Of a stretch of 64,000 bases of DNA, positions 42,223-51,494 are shown in pieces. Origin of the DNA: an uncultured Paracoccaceae bacterium (lineage in GTDB: Bacteria > Pseudomonadota > Alphaproteobacteria > Rhodobacterales > Rhodobacteraceae); NCBI GenBank assembly GCA_947503175.1, contig CANNCO010000001.1, positions 992,001-1,056,000 of the forward strand, in the 5' to 3' direction. Within the stretch, counting starts at the first letter, position 1; each line of letters begins with the position of its first letter. The position numbers and the translations under genes were made by a program. The notes below the pieces were generated by a model. The model was not told where the DNA came from. It searched no databases and was given only the letters and a program-made list of their open reading frames with translations.

Positions 42223-44691
42223 TTGGGACGAATATTTCGCTGGCTGATGCGGAGCTTCTCCGCCGTCCTTGTTCTGGGCACGGTGTCCATTGTGCTGCTG
42301 TACTGGTTCGCCAGCCGGTCGATCCCCGACTATGCCGTGACGCTTGAAGTGCCGGGCATCACGGATGAGGTCGAGATCGTGCGGGACAATGCCAATGTCC
42401 CCCATATCTTCGGTGCCACCGACACGGATGTGTACTACGCGCTCGGCTTTGCCCATGCGCAGGACCGCCTGTGGCAGATGATGACGTTGCGGCGGACGGT
42501 ACAGGGGCGGCTGTCGGAGATTTTCGGACCCCGCACTTTCCGGGTCGATGATCTGATGCGGCGGCTCGACCTTTATGCGCTGGCAACACAATCCGTTCCG
42601 GTGCAGGACGACTACACCACCGCCGCCCTGCGGGCCTATTCGAACGGCATCAACGCATGGCTGGAAGAGGTGAATGCAGGCGCGCGCGGGCGCGGAGCAC
42701 CCGAATTCTGGCTGTTTCCGCCACAGATCGCGCCGTGGCAGCCCGCCGACAGTATCGCCATCGGCAAGCTCATGGCCTACCGGCTGTCCGACAAGGCCGC
42801 GGCAGAGGTTCTGCGGGCCCGTGTCTCGCTCCTTCTGAGCGATGAGCGTCTTCGCGATATTCTGCCCGACGCCCCCGGCGCGGGCGTGGCCGCCCTGCCC
42901 GAGTTCGCAGCACTTTTTCCCGATGCGCCCCGCCATGCCGAAGCCGACCCGGCGCCGGTGGACCCGCTGGACCCGACACCCCGCCCCGGCTTTGGCGGCG
43001 CATCGAACGCCTGGGCCGCCGCGCCGTCGCGCTCGGCCACCAGCGGCACCCTTCTGGCCAATGACCCGCATCTGGGCCTTACGGCGCCCGGCCCGTGGTA
43101 TCTGGCGCGGCTCGACCTTGAAACCGGCGGCGTGATCGGCGGCACCATTCCCGGCATCCCCGCCGTTCTCGTGGGCCGCAGCGAACGGCTTGGCTGGGGC
43201 CTGACCTCGACCAATCTCGACGATCAGGACGTGGTGATCGAACGGCTGAACCCCGACAACCCCGAAGAGGTGCTGACGCCCGACGGGTTTCGCCCGCTCA
43301 CGACGCGCCAGTCGATCATCCGGATCAGGGACGAGGAACCGCAGACCATCATCCTGCGCTGGTCTGAAAACGGCCCGGTCCTGCCCGGGGCGCAATACGA
43401 CCTGTCGACGATCACCCCGCCCGGCCACGTGGCGGCAATGTCGTGGAGCGCGCTTTCGGGCGAAGACACCTCGATGGGCGCGGCGTTCGGCATCATGCGC
43501 GCCGGCACCGTCGAAGAGGCGATAGAAGCCGCGCGTGTGCACGTCGCTCCCGCCCAGAACCTGACCCTGATCGACCAGAACACCATCGCGATGAAGGTGA
43601 TCGGCGCCCTGCCCCGGCGCGCCAACCGGCATCAAAGCCAGGGCCGGATACCCTCGCAGGGCTGGCTGGCCCAGAACCGCTGGGTCGGGACGCTGCCCTA
43701 TTCCGACAATCCCGAGTTCGTATCCCCCCGGGGCGGCATCCTTGGCAACACCAACAACAAGGTGATCGACCGCCCGTTTCCCTTTCACCTGAGCTATGAC
43801 TGGGGCGACACCCAGAGGGTGCAACGCTGGGAACGGCTGATGCAGGGGCGCGAGGTGCATACCCGCGACAGTTTCGTCGAGGCTCAACTTGACACCGTCT
43901 CGATCACCGCGCGCACGCTGCTGCCGCTGATTGCCGCGGAGTTGTGGTTCACCGGCGAAGCGGCCCCCGAGGGCACGCCCGAACGCCGCCGCCAGCGCGC
44001 GCTGGAGCTTTTGGCGGACTGGAACGGCGAAATGAACGAACACCTGCCCGAACCCCTGCTTTACGCCGCATGGGTCCGTGCCTTGCAGGACAGGCTGATC
44101 CGCGACGAGTTGGGCGGTGCGCTGACTGCCAAGTTCACCCATGTGGAGCCCCTGTTCATCGAACGGGTGTTCCGCGATGTGGACGGTGCTTCGGACTGGT
44201 GCGACGTGATCCGGTCCTCCGAGCGCGAAACCTGCGCCCAGATGGCGCGTCAGGCGCTGGACGACGCGCTTGTCTGGATCGGCGACCGCTATGGCGATCA
44301 GGTCGAGTCGCTGCGCTGGGGCGATGCCCACGAGGCCCGGCACGACCACCCCGTACTGGGCGACACGCCGGGCCTGCAGTGGGTGGTCAACATCCGTCAG
44401 TCCACCTCGGGCGGGGACAACACCCTGATGCGCGGGCTGACATCGGGTACCGACCCCGAGCCGTTCCTGAACGTCCATGGTGCGGGCTATCGCGGGGTCT
44501 ATGACCTTGCCGATCCCGACAGTTCGGTCTTCATCACCTCGACCGGGCAGTCGGGCCACCCCCTGTCGCGCCATTACGACGATCTGGGCGAGTTGTGGCG
44601 GCGCGGCGAATACATCCCGATGTCACTCGATCCCGATCTTGCGCGCGCCGCGGCGGTGGGCGTTACGCGCCTGTTACCTGCAAACCGCTGA
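42223..44691 (+). CDS. Penicillin acylase-family hydrolase
   Basis: 822 residues, one precursor that must cleave itself into two chains. After a signal anchor (LMRSFSAVLVLGTVSIVLLY) come the alpha chain (DNANVPHIFGATDTDVYYAL) and the beta chain, whose new N-terminal Ser is in FGGASNAWAAAP. This group (penicillin G/aculeacin/AHL acylases) splits amides of fatty or aromatic acids. TTG at 42223 fits the family's usual MxxxFRWL start; ATG 42247 is the alternative. A long reverse reading over the gene is a shadow. Confidence 0.9.
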   Translation: MGRIFRWLMRSFSAVLVLGTVSIVLLYWFASRSIPDYAVTLEVPGITDEVEIVRDNANVPHIFGATDTDVYYALGFAHAQDRLWQMMTLRRTVQGRLSEIFGPRTFRVDDLMRRLDLYALATQSVPVQDDYTTAALRAYSNGINAWLEEVNAGARGRGAPEFWLFPPQIAPWQPADSIAIGKLMAYRLSDKAAAEVLRARVSLLLSDERLRDILPDAPGAGVAALPEFAALFPDAPRHAEADPAPVDPLDPTPRPGFGGASNAWAAAPSRSATSGTLLANDPHLGLTAPGPWYLARLDLETGGVIGGTIPGIPAVLVGRSERLGWGLTSTNLDDQDVVIERLNPDNPEEVLTPDGFRPLTTRQSIIRIRDEEPQTIILRWSENGPVLPGAQYDLSTITPPGHVAAMSWSALSGEDTSMGAAFGIMRAGTVEEAIEAARVHVAPAQNLTLIDQNTIAMKVIGALPRRANRHQSQGRIPSQGWLAQNRWVGTLPYSDNPEFVSPRGGILGNTNNKVIDRPFPFHLSYDWGDTQRVQRWERLMQGREVHTRDSFVEAQLDTVSITARTLLPLIAAELWFTGEAAPEGTPERRRQRALELLADWNGEMNEHLPEPLLYAAWVRALQDRLIRDELGGALTAKFTHVEPLFIERVFRDVDGASDWCDVIRSSERETCAQMARQALDDALVWIGDRYGDQVESLRWGDAHEARHDHPVLGDTPGLQWVVNIRQSTSGGDNTLMRGLTSGTDPEPFLNVHGAGYRGVYDLADPDSSVFITSTGQSGHPLSRHYDDLGELWRRGEYIPMSLDPDLARAAAVGVTRLLPANR

Positions 44692-44778
44692 GCGGCGAAA
44701 ACCGGCTGCAACAGATTTTTAACCTTGTCCGGACTGAAGCCCCCTCAATAGAACAAGGCAGGCTGGAGGCTTGAGACC

Positions 44779-45378
44779 ATGTTTCAGAAACTGATCCTGT
44801 TCGTCGCCGCATTGGCCCTCGTGGGCTGTACGACGATCCGTGTCGATTATGCCGACGGGGTTTCGGCGGATGTAAGCCGGTCATGGAACGTGACGGATGT
44901 CACCGTGACCATCCCCGATACGTTGACGGTTTCGGAACGCAACAGCTATGCACCCGATGCAGATATCGTCTGGTACGGCGATCCGCCGGGGGACCGGCGC
45001 GCGCAGGTCGAACAGGTGCTGAAAGACGGCCTTCTTGCCGGAACATCCGTGCTGATGGGCAACAGGCCGGTCGTGCTGCGCACCCAGTTGATCGAGTTTC
45101 ACGCCGTTACCCCCCGCTCGGTCGCCCGCGCTCCGGGGGCGATCCACAATATCAGCTTCTTCGCCTGGATCGAGGATGCCGGAACCGGCGAACGGATCAC
45201 CGAGCCAGAGGTGATCAATGCCGATCTGGAGGCGTTCGTGGGTGCGGCGGCGATCATCGCCGTGCAGCAGGGCCAGACCCAGAAGGTGCGGATCGAGGCG
45301 CATCTGGCCGAGGTCATTCAGGGCTGGCTGGGCGCAGGCCCCGACCCGCGCAAGGCGGTCCGGGCGATCGGACGCTAG
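44779..45378 (+). CDS. Lipoprotein of unknown function (DUF6778-like)
   Basis: 199 residues; MFQKLILFVAALALVGCTTI has a lipobox with Cys17. The rest has VTIPDTLTVSERNSYAPDAD, IVWYGDPPGDRRAQVEQVLK and a helical C-terminus. It looks like Rhodobacteraceae DUF6778 proteins; function unknown. Its stop shares CTAG with the converging hflX. Confidence 0.78.
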   Translation: MFQKLILFVAALALVGCTTIRVDYADGVSADVSRSWNVTDVTVTIPDTLTVSERNSYAPDADIVWYGDPPGDRRAQVEQVLKDGLLAGTSVLMGNRPVVLRTQLIEFHAVTPRSVARAPGAIHNISFFAWIEDAGTGERITEPEVINADLEAFVGAAAIIAVQQGQTQKVRIEAHLAEVIQGWLGAGPDPRKAVRAIGR

Positions 45379-46682
45379 CCACCGTGGCTCTCGCCGGACG
45401 ATCCCGGGGAAAGCGCCGCGAAACGCGCCCGCTGGCGCGCGGTCCATGAGACATTCAGGTGCCAGCTGTCGTCATCCTGTGTCTCTGACGTGACAACGCC
45501 CTGTTCGAACAGCCACGCCCGTGCGCGGCCCGCGCTGAACGGCACATCGACGGTCTGGTCCAGACGCGCCCCATCGAGAATCCGCGCGATCTCGTCGACA
45601 AGCGGTTCGACCCCCTCGCCCGTAAGCGCCGAAAGCGTCAGCACGCCGTCGCTGCGCTCCGCCACCGTTTCGCGCGCGGCGCGGGTCTCCGGATCAAGCA
45701 TGTCGAGCTTGTTCCACAACTCAAGAACCGGCACATCCTCATCCACCCCAAGCTCGGCCATGATCGTCTGCACATCCGCCGCCTGATCTTCGGTCTGCGG
45801 GTGCGAGATATCGCGCACATGACAGATCAGGTCCGCCGACAGGACCTCTTCCAGCGTCGCCCGGAACGCGGCGACCAGTTGCGTCGGCAGGTCCGAGATG
45901 AACCCCACCGTATCGGACAGGATCACCTCCGATCCCGAGGGCAGCTTCACCGCCCGCATGGTCGGGTCGAGCGTGGCAAAGAGCATGTCCTTGGCCATCA
46001 CCCCCGCCCCGGTCAGCCGGTTGAACAAGGTCGATTTGCCCGCGTTCGTATAGCCCACGAGTGCTACGACCGGATAGGGCACCTTGGCACGCGCCGCGCG
46101 GTGCAGGCTGCGGGTCTTGGCGACCTTGGCAAGTTGCCGCTTCAGCCGGGTGATCGCCTCGTCGATCGCCCTGCGGTCGGCCTCGATCTGGGTCTCGCCC
46201 GGACCGCCCACGAAACCCAGACCGCCCCGCTGGCGTTCAAGGTGGGTCCAGGCGCGTACCAGCCGCGTCCGCTGATAGCTGAGCGCGGCAAGCTCCACCT
46301 GCAACACGCCTTCGCGGGTCCGCGCGCGGTCGGCGAAAATCTCGAGGATCAGCCCGGTCCGGTCCAGCAGTTTGACGCCCCACGCCTTCTCCAGATTGCG
46401 CTGCTGGACCGGCGTCACCGGACCATCGACCAGCACGAGTCCAACATCCAGCGCCGCAAACTGCGCCTTCAGCGCGTCGATCTTGCCAGAACCGAACAAC
46501 AGCCCGGCGCGCGCCTTCGGAAGCCGGACAACCTCCGACCCGACGATTTCCAGATCCGGCAGCGCCTCTGCCAGTGCCACGGCCTCCTCAAGCCCCGCGT
46601 CAGGGTCGCGGCGGTCAGCATCGGTCTGAATATCCGGATGCAGAACGAAGGCGCGCATGGCCCCCGCGCCCACGTCGCTCAA
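45375..46682 (-). CDS. hflX: GTPase HflX
   Basis: 435 residues. The N-terminal HflX domain contains LLFGSGKIDALKAQ and ERQRGGLGFVGGPGETQIEA; the GTPase domain carries GYTNAGKSTLFN, DTVGFISDLPTQLVAAF and LWNKLD. HflX splits stalled or 100S ribosomes. The start may be TTG 46682 or ATG 46658. Located just after hfq as in many Proteobacteria. Confidence 0.93.
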   Translation of the reverse strand: MSDVGAGAMRAFVLHPDIQTDADRRDPDAGLEEAVALAEALPDLEIVGSEVVRLPKARAGLLFGSGKIDALKAQFAALDVGLVLVDGPVTPVQQRNLEKAWGVKLLDRTGLILEIFADRARTREGVLQVELAALSYQRTRLVRAWTHLERQRGGLGFVGGPGETQIEADRRAIDEAITRLKRQLAKVAKTRSLHRAARAKVPYPVVALVGYTNAGKSTLFNRLTGAGVMAKDMLFATLDPTMRAVKLPSGSEVILSDTVGFISDLPTQLVAAFRATLEEVLSADLICHVRDISHPQTEDQAADVQTIMAELGVDEDVPVLELWNKLDMLDPETRAARETVAERSDGVLTLSALTGEGVEPLVDEIARILDGARLDQTVDVPFSAGRARAWLFEQGVVTSETQDDDSWHLNVSWTARQRARFAALSPGSSGESHGG

Positions 46683-46686
46683 AGGA

Positions 46687-46920
46687 TCACTCTTCGCCTT
46701 CGTAAAGGCTGATCGGCTGCGACGGCATTATCGTGGAAATCGCATGCTTGTAGACAAGCTGGGACTGCCCGTCCCGGCGCAAGAGCACGCAGAAGTTATC
46801 AAACCAGGTGATCACGCCCTGAAGCTTGACACCGTTGATAAGGAATATGGTCACCGGAACCTTTGTTTTCCTGACGTGGTTCAGGAAGGCATCCTGCAAA
46901 TTCTGTCTGTCCGAAGCCAT
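46687..46920 (-). CDS. hfq: RNA chaperone Hfq
   Basis: 77 residues from [20 protein letters not shown]; the Sm motifs are [20 protein letters not shown] and [14 protein letters not shown]. It forms a hexamer that pairs small RNAs with mRNAs. A longer reading from 46977 adds an unlike stretch and is rejected. hflX starts within 5 bases of its stop. Confidence 0.97.
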   Translation of the reverse strand: MASDRQNLQDAFLNHVRKTKVPVTIFLINGVKLQGVITWFDNFCVLLRRDGQSQLVYKHAISTIMPSQPISLYEGEE

Positions 46921-47047
46921 GGTTTGTCGTGCCTTTTTTCTTGGCGCCGCCGGAATAGGCGGGCATATAGACGCCACTATGGTGCGGATGTGGCAGAGAT
47001 TCCACCCCTAAATCAGACTGTTACCGGGGCGCGGGGTCGCAGTCCGG

Positions 47048-48568
47048 CTATCCGCGCCAGAAGTCGGGATTGAGAAGCGCGATGATCGCCAGCGTTTCAA
47101 GCCGGCCCACCACCATGGCCGCGGCAAAGATCATCCGCGCGGTATCGCCCAGACCGGCAAGGTTTATGGGGGTCTCGCCCGCAACCTGCGTCAGCGGGCC
47201 GGTCGTTGTCAGCCCGGCGATCGTCAGGACAAGCGCATCCTCGAAACTCGCCCCGGCGGCTGCGAAAGCCGCCATCACAACCGCGATGGCCATGGCAAAC
47301 AGCATGAAGAATATCCATGCCAGATAGGCCCCCTGCCGCCGCAAGGCCCGGGCGGCCTTGCCGGATCCCCCGACCGAACTGGGATGGACCAGCTTCTCCA
47401 TCTCGCGCAGCCCGTGCTTGTAAAGCGCGTGCACCCGCAACAGCTTGACGCCACCCGCCGTTGTCGCCACGCCGCCGCCGAACACCGCAAGCCCCATCAG
47501 GACAAGGCCCGGCGTCGGCAGACCGGACCAGGCCCGCGCCTCTTCCCACCACGCGCTTTCGAACCCGGTGGTCGTCAGAAAAGACATCACCGTGAACACC
47601 GCCCCCCAAAACGTCCGCAACATCGCCGCGAAATTACTCTCCGCCGACACCTCATAGGCCCCCAGCCAATGCCGCAAGACCAGAAGGACCGGGACCAGAA
47701 GCACCAGACCGATCCCAAGCCGCAGTTCCGGGTCCTCTCGCAACGACCGCCAGCCCCGGGGCCGCTCGTCCGATGCAAAAGTCAGGCGCGACAGGGCAAA
47801 AGTCAGGAACAGAAGGGCGAGCACTTCGCCCCCCAGACCGGACGAGCCGCCCGAAAACCCGCCCACGGGCGAGATACCCGAAGTCGCAAGGATCGACATG
47901 GCATGACAAAGCGCGACCAGGGGCGCATCGCCCGCGATGAACAGCGTCGCCCATAGGATACCGGTCAGCACCGCGTAGATCGGAAAAAGCCGCGCGGCAA
48001 ACCGCGCCAGCCGCTCGGATGTGTCCGCGACCCGGGTGATCGGCGTCTCGCCCGCTGCGCCCTGCCCGATTTCGGCGCCAAGCCCCCGCACCTCGAACCC
48101 GCCAAGGTTCAGTGGGGCCAGAATGGCCACCGCCGTGACCCAGACAAAGAACCCGCCCATCCAGCCGACCTGCGCCCGCCAGAGATGAACCGATGGCGGC
48201 AGGCGTTCGGGCGCGAACAGCGTCGCCCCCGTCGTGGTCAAGGACGAGACCATCTCGAAATAGGCATTGAGAAAGCTCGTGGTGCGCACCGCCTCGTAGA
48301 ACGGCACCGCCAGCATGACCGGCAGGACCGTGAAGGTGGCCACAAGCGCGATCAGATGGCTGCGCCCCTGACGGCGGATCGTGTAGCCCGAGGTCGCGAT
48401 GGCGATCAGCAGGAACAGGATCGAGAACAGCACCGCGCCGTAAAAGAACACCCGCGCCGAATGGTGATCGTTCACCGCCGCCGCATGGATCGCGGGTCCC
48501 AGCATCGAAACCGCGCCAAGTCCCAGAATCAGGACGATCAGCGGCAGCGACAACAGCCTGTCGATCAT
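47048..48568 (-). CDS. trkH: TrkH-type potassium transport protein
   Basis: 506 residues with many membrane spans and four SKT pore motifs, seen in SSLTTTGATLFAPE, ILATSGISPVGGFS, SFLTTTGFESAWWE and AGLTTTGPLTQVAG. It forms the potassium-conducting part of the Trk system gated by TrkA, encoded directly upstream with a 1-base overlap. Confidence 0.95.
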   Translation of the reverse strand: MIDRLLSLPLIVLILGLGAVSMLGPAIHAAAVNDHHSARVFFYGAVLFSILFLLIAIATSGYTIRRQGRSHLIALVATFTVLPVMLAVPFYEAVRTTSFLNAYFEMVSSLTTTGATLFAPERLPPSVHLWRAQVGWMGGFFVWVTAVAILAPLNLGGFEVRGLGAEIGQGAAGETPITRVADTSERLARFAARLFPIYAVLTGILWATLFIAGDAPLVALCHAMSILATSGISPVGGFSGGSSGLGGEVLALLFLTFALSRLTFASDERPRGWRSLREDPELRLGIGLVLLVPVLLVLRHWLGAYEVSAESNFAAMLRTFWGAVFTVMSFLTTTGFESAWWEEARAWSGLPTPGLVLMGLAVFGGGVATTAGGVKLLRVHALYKHGLREMEKLVHPSSVGGSGKAARALRRQGAYLAWIFFMLFAMAIAVVMAAFAAAGASFEDALVLTIAGLTTTGPLTQVAGETPINLAGLGDTARMIFAAAMVVGRLETLAIIALLNPDFWRG

Positions 48569-49944
48569 CAGAAATAGTCGATCGAGACCTGAAACAGGCG
48601 TTCGACCTCCGGAACATCCGCCGCCATCGAGAACAGGACGATCACATCGCCCTCGTCGATCCGCGTGCCGCCGACCGGCCGGATCACCTCGTTCCCCTTC
48701 ATCACCGCACCGACCAGAACGCCTTCGGGAAAGTCGATGTCACGGATCGCCTTGCCCGAGATGGGCGAGGTCGACAGGACCTGCGCCTCGATCACCTCGG
48801 CCTCGGCATCGCCGATGGAATAGACGCCGCGCACCCGGCCATGGCGCACATGACGCAGGATCGACGACACGGTGGTCGCGCGCGGAATGATATAGGCGTC
48901 GATCTCCAGCGGTGACATCAAGGGGATCAGCGTCGGATCGTTGATCAGACAGATCGCATAGGGACAGCCCGCCGACTTCGCGCGTACGGCCGCCAGCATG
49001 TTGGTCTTGTCGTCATCGGTGACTGCCAGAACCGCATCGGCCCGGTCGACGCCCGCTTCGGACAAAAGCTCCATCGACAGCCCGTCGCCGTTCAGCACGA
49101 TCGTGCGTTCAAGCTCATCGGCCGCACGCTCGGCACAGGCCCGGTTCCGCTCGATCACCTTGACCCGCACACGGTCGCGGCGTCCCTCCAGGTCCTGCGC
49201 TACCGCAAGCCCGACATTGCCGCCGCCGATGATCACGATACGGTCTTGTTTACGCACGGTTTTTCCGAAAATCTCCACTGTGCGGTTCACATCCTCGGTA
49301 TGAGCAAAGACGTAAATCTCGTCGCCCGCGAACAACTGATCCCCCGGTTCGGGCGCGAACAGGCGCGACCCCCTGCGAATGCCCACCACAAGGGCCCGCA
49401 GCGTGGAAAAGAGATCGGTCAACTGCCTGAGCGGCGTATCCAGAACCGGGCAGTCCTCGTCCAGCATCAGGCCCAGAAGCTGCGCCTTTCCGTCCAGAAA
49501 GCTCTGGGTGTCGAAGGCGGCGGGGGCCGCCAGACGCCGCAAAGCCGCCTCGGCCACTTCGCGTTCGGGGCTGATGATCACGTCGATCGGCATGTGATCG
49601 CGGCGGTAAAGGTCGGAGTAAAGCGCGTTCAGATAGCTCTGCGACCGGATCCGCGCGATTTTCCGGGTGATCCCGAACACCGAATGGCCGACCTGACAGG
49701 TCACCATGTTGACCTCGTCGGAATAGGTCGCGGCGATCAGCATATCTGCATCCCGCGCCCCCGCCCGGTCAAGAACCTCGGGATAGGATGCAAAGCCCGA
49801 GATACCCTGCACATCCAGCGTATCTGTGGCCCGCCGCACCAGATCGGGGTTGTTGTCGACGACCGTTACGTCGTTCGCCTCGCGCGACAAATGGCGCGCG
49901 ATCTGCCAGCCGACCTGGCCCGCACCGCAAATGATGACCTTCAT
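48568..49944 (-). CDS. trkA: Potassium transport NAD-binding protein TrkA
   Basis: 458 residues, two RCK repeats: KVIICGAGQVGWQIARHLSR and IVIIGGGNVGLAVAQDLEGR bind NAD(H), each followed by a TrkA_C domain. It gates TrkH on the inner face of the membrane. trkH overlaps by one base. The gap of 109 bases to ntrX holds nothing clear. Confidence 0.95.
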   Translation of the reverse strand: MKVIICGAGQVGWQIARHLSREANDVTVVDNNPDLVRRATDTLDVQGISGFASYPEVLDRAGARDADMLIAATYSDEVNMVTCQVGHSVFGITRKIARIRSQSYLNALYSDLYRRDHMPIDVIISPEREVAEAALRRLAAPAAFDTQSFLDGKAQLLGLMLDEDCPVLDTPLRQLTDLFSTLRALVVGIRRGSRLFAPEPGDQLFAGDEIYVFAHTEDVNRTVEIFGKTVRKQDRIVIIGGGNVGLAVAQDLEGRRDRVRVKVIERNRACAERAADELERTIVLNGDGLSMELLSEAGVDRADAVLAVTDDDKTNMLAAVRAKSAGCPYAICLINDPTLIPLMSPLEIDAYIIPRATTVSSILRHVRHGRVRGVYSIGDAEAEVIEAQVLSTSPISGKAIRDIDFPEGVLVGAVMKGNEVIRPVGGTRIDEGDVIVLFSMAADVPEVERLFQVSIDYF

Positions 49945-50053
49945 CCCGCCTCCGGCCCCGGTTCGTCACCCGAAGGGATGGCAGGTTGCGCTGCGGGCGT
50001 CAATTCGGCGGCACAGGCGCTGGAAGACCGTGTCATATTCCGGACCTTCGGGT

Positions 50054-51466
50054 TCAATCGGCCTTCTCGTGCTCTTCCTCCACATGGGCGACCCGGGCGC
50101 CGGACTTGTTCGACGTGACCACGTTCAGGCTCTTCAGCTTGCGGTGCAGCGCCGAACGCTCCATGCCCACGAATGCCGCCGTCCGGCTGATATTGCCGCC
50201 GAACCGGTTGATCTGGGTCAGCAGGTATTCACGCTCGAACAGTTCCCGCGCCTCGCGCAAGGGCAGCGTGGCAAGACCGCCCTGAAGCACCATCCGCCCC
50301 TCTTCCTGTTCCAGCGGTTCGGCTTTAGGCAACTCATCCGCGCCAATCTCGCCCTTCTCGGAGCCGAGGATCAGCACCCGTTCGATCACGTTGCGCAACT
50401 GCCGCAGGTTTCCCGGCCAGGGCATCGTCTGCAACAGCGCCTGCGCCTCGTCCGACAACTCACGCGCCGCCAATCCCTGTTCGCGGTTCAGACTGTCGAT
50501 GAAATAGGCCGCCAGTTCGGGGATATCCTCGCGCCGCTCCTCCAGCGACGGAACCGAAATCGGCACGACATTCAGACGGTGATACAGTTCCTGCCGGAAA
50601 TCGCCCGCCGCCACGCTGGCCTCCAGATCGCGGTTGGTGGATGACAGAACGCGGATGTCGACCCGCACCTTGTCGACCCCACCCACGCGGCTGAACTGCT
50701 GTTCCGTCAGAACCCGCAGGATCTTGGACTGCGTGCCAAGCGGCATATCGGCCACTTCGTCGAAATAGAGAACACCCCCATGGGCCTGCTCCAGAAGGCC
50801 GGATTCGACGCCGCGTTCCGGCGTCTCGCGCCCGAACAGCACCTCCTCCATCCGCTCCGGCGCAATCGAGGCCGAACTGACCGTGACGAAGGGCGCGCCC
50901 GCCCGGGGCGAATTGGCGTGGATGTACCGCGCGGCGGTCTCCTTGCCCGCGCCTGCCGGGCCCGTTAGCATCACGCGGCCGTTCGAGTTGGTCACCTTGT
51001 CGAGGTTCGATTTCAGCGCCTTGAACGCCGCCGACGCTCCGGCCATCTCCGACGAGGACGAATCCTGGCGCCGGAGCGACAGGTTTTCACGCCGAAGCCG
51101 CGAGGTTTCCATGGCCCGGCTGATCACCACCATCAGCTGGTCGATGTTGAAGGGTTTTTCGATAAAGTCATAGGCACCCTGCTTGATCGCCGCGACCGCG
51201 ATTTCGATGTTCCCGTGCCCGGAAATGATCACCACGGGGATTTCCGGATTGTCGCGCTTCACCGCCTTCAGAATGTCGATTCCGTCCATCTCGCTGTCTT
51301 TCAGCCAGATATCGAGGATCATCAGTTCCGGCGGTTCGGCATTGATCGCAGCCATGCATTGATCGGAACTGCCCGCCAGCCGCGGTGTATGGCCCTCATC
51401 GCGTAGAATATCCCCGATAAGCTCGCGAATGTCGCGTTCGTCGTCTACGATCAGAATGTCGCCCAT
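50054..51466 (-). CDS. ntrX: Response regulator NtrX
   Basis: 470 residues from MGDILIVDDERDIRELIGDI. Receiver domain with Asp in LMILDIWLKDSEMDGID; AAA+ domain with Walker A LTGPAGAGKETAARY and Walker B GGVLYFDEVADMPL; C-terminal Fis-type helix-turn-helix (NRFGGNISRTAAFVGMERSA). The GAFTGA loop that contacts sigma-54 is missing: LFGRETPERGVESGLLEQAH stands in its place. So it likely activates through another sigma factor. Confidence 0.93.
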   Translation of the reverse strand: MGDILIVDDERDIRELIGDILRDEGHTPRLAGSSDQCMAAINAEPPELMILDIWLKDSEMDGIDILKAVKRDNPEIPVVIISGHGNIEIAVAAIKQGAYDFIEKPFNIDQLMVVISRAMETSRLRRENLSLRRQDSSSSEMAGASAAFKALKSNLDKVTNSNGRVMLTGPAGAGKETAARYIHANSPRAGAPFVTVSSASIAPERMEEVLFGRETPERGVESGLLEQAHGGVLYFDEVADMPLGTQSKILRVLTEQQFSRVGGVDKVRVDIRVLSSTNRDLEASVAAGDFRQELYHRLNVVPISVPSLEERREDIPELAAYFIDSLNREQGLAARELSDEAQALLQTMPWPGNLRQLRNVIERVLILGSEKGEIGADELPKAEPLEQEEGRMVLQGGLATLPLREARELFEREYLLTQINRFGGNISRTAAFVGMERSALHRKLKSLNVVTSNKSGARVAHVEEEHEKAD

Positions 51467-51494
51467 GATGCCACCTTTGATTGCGTCTCTTGTT

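Noticed and set aside
42181-44574. 797-codon open reading on the minus strand across the penicillin acylase gene
   Set aside because: It lacks any recognisable domain, is rich in Gly, Arg, His and Gln as expected of a GC-rich shadow, and lies exactly opposite a gene with complete acylase motifs.
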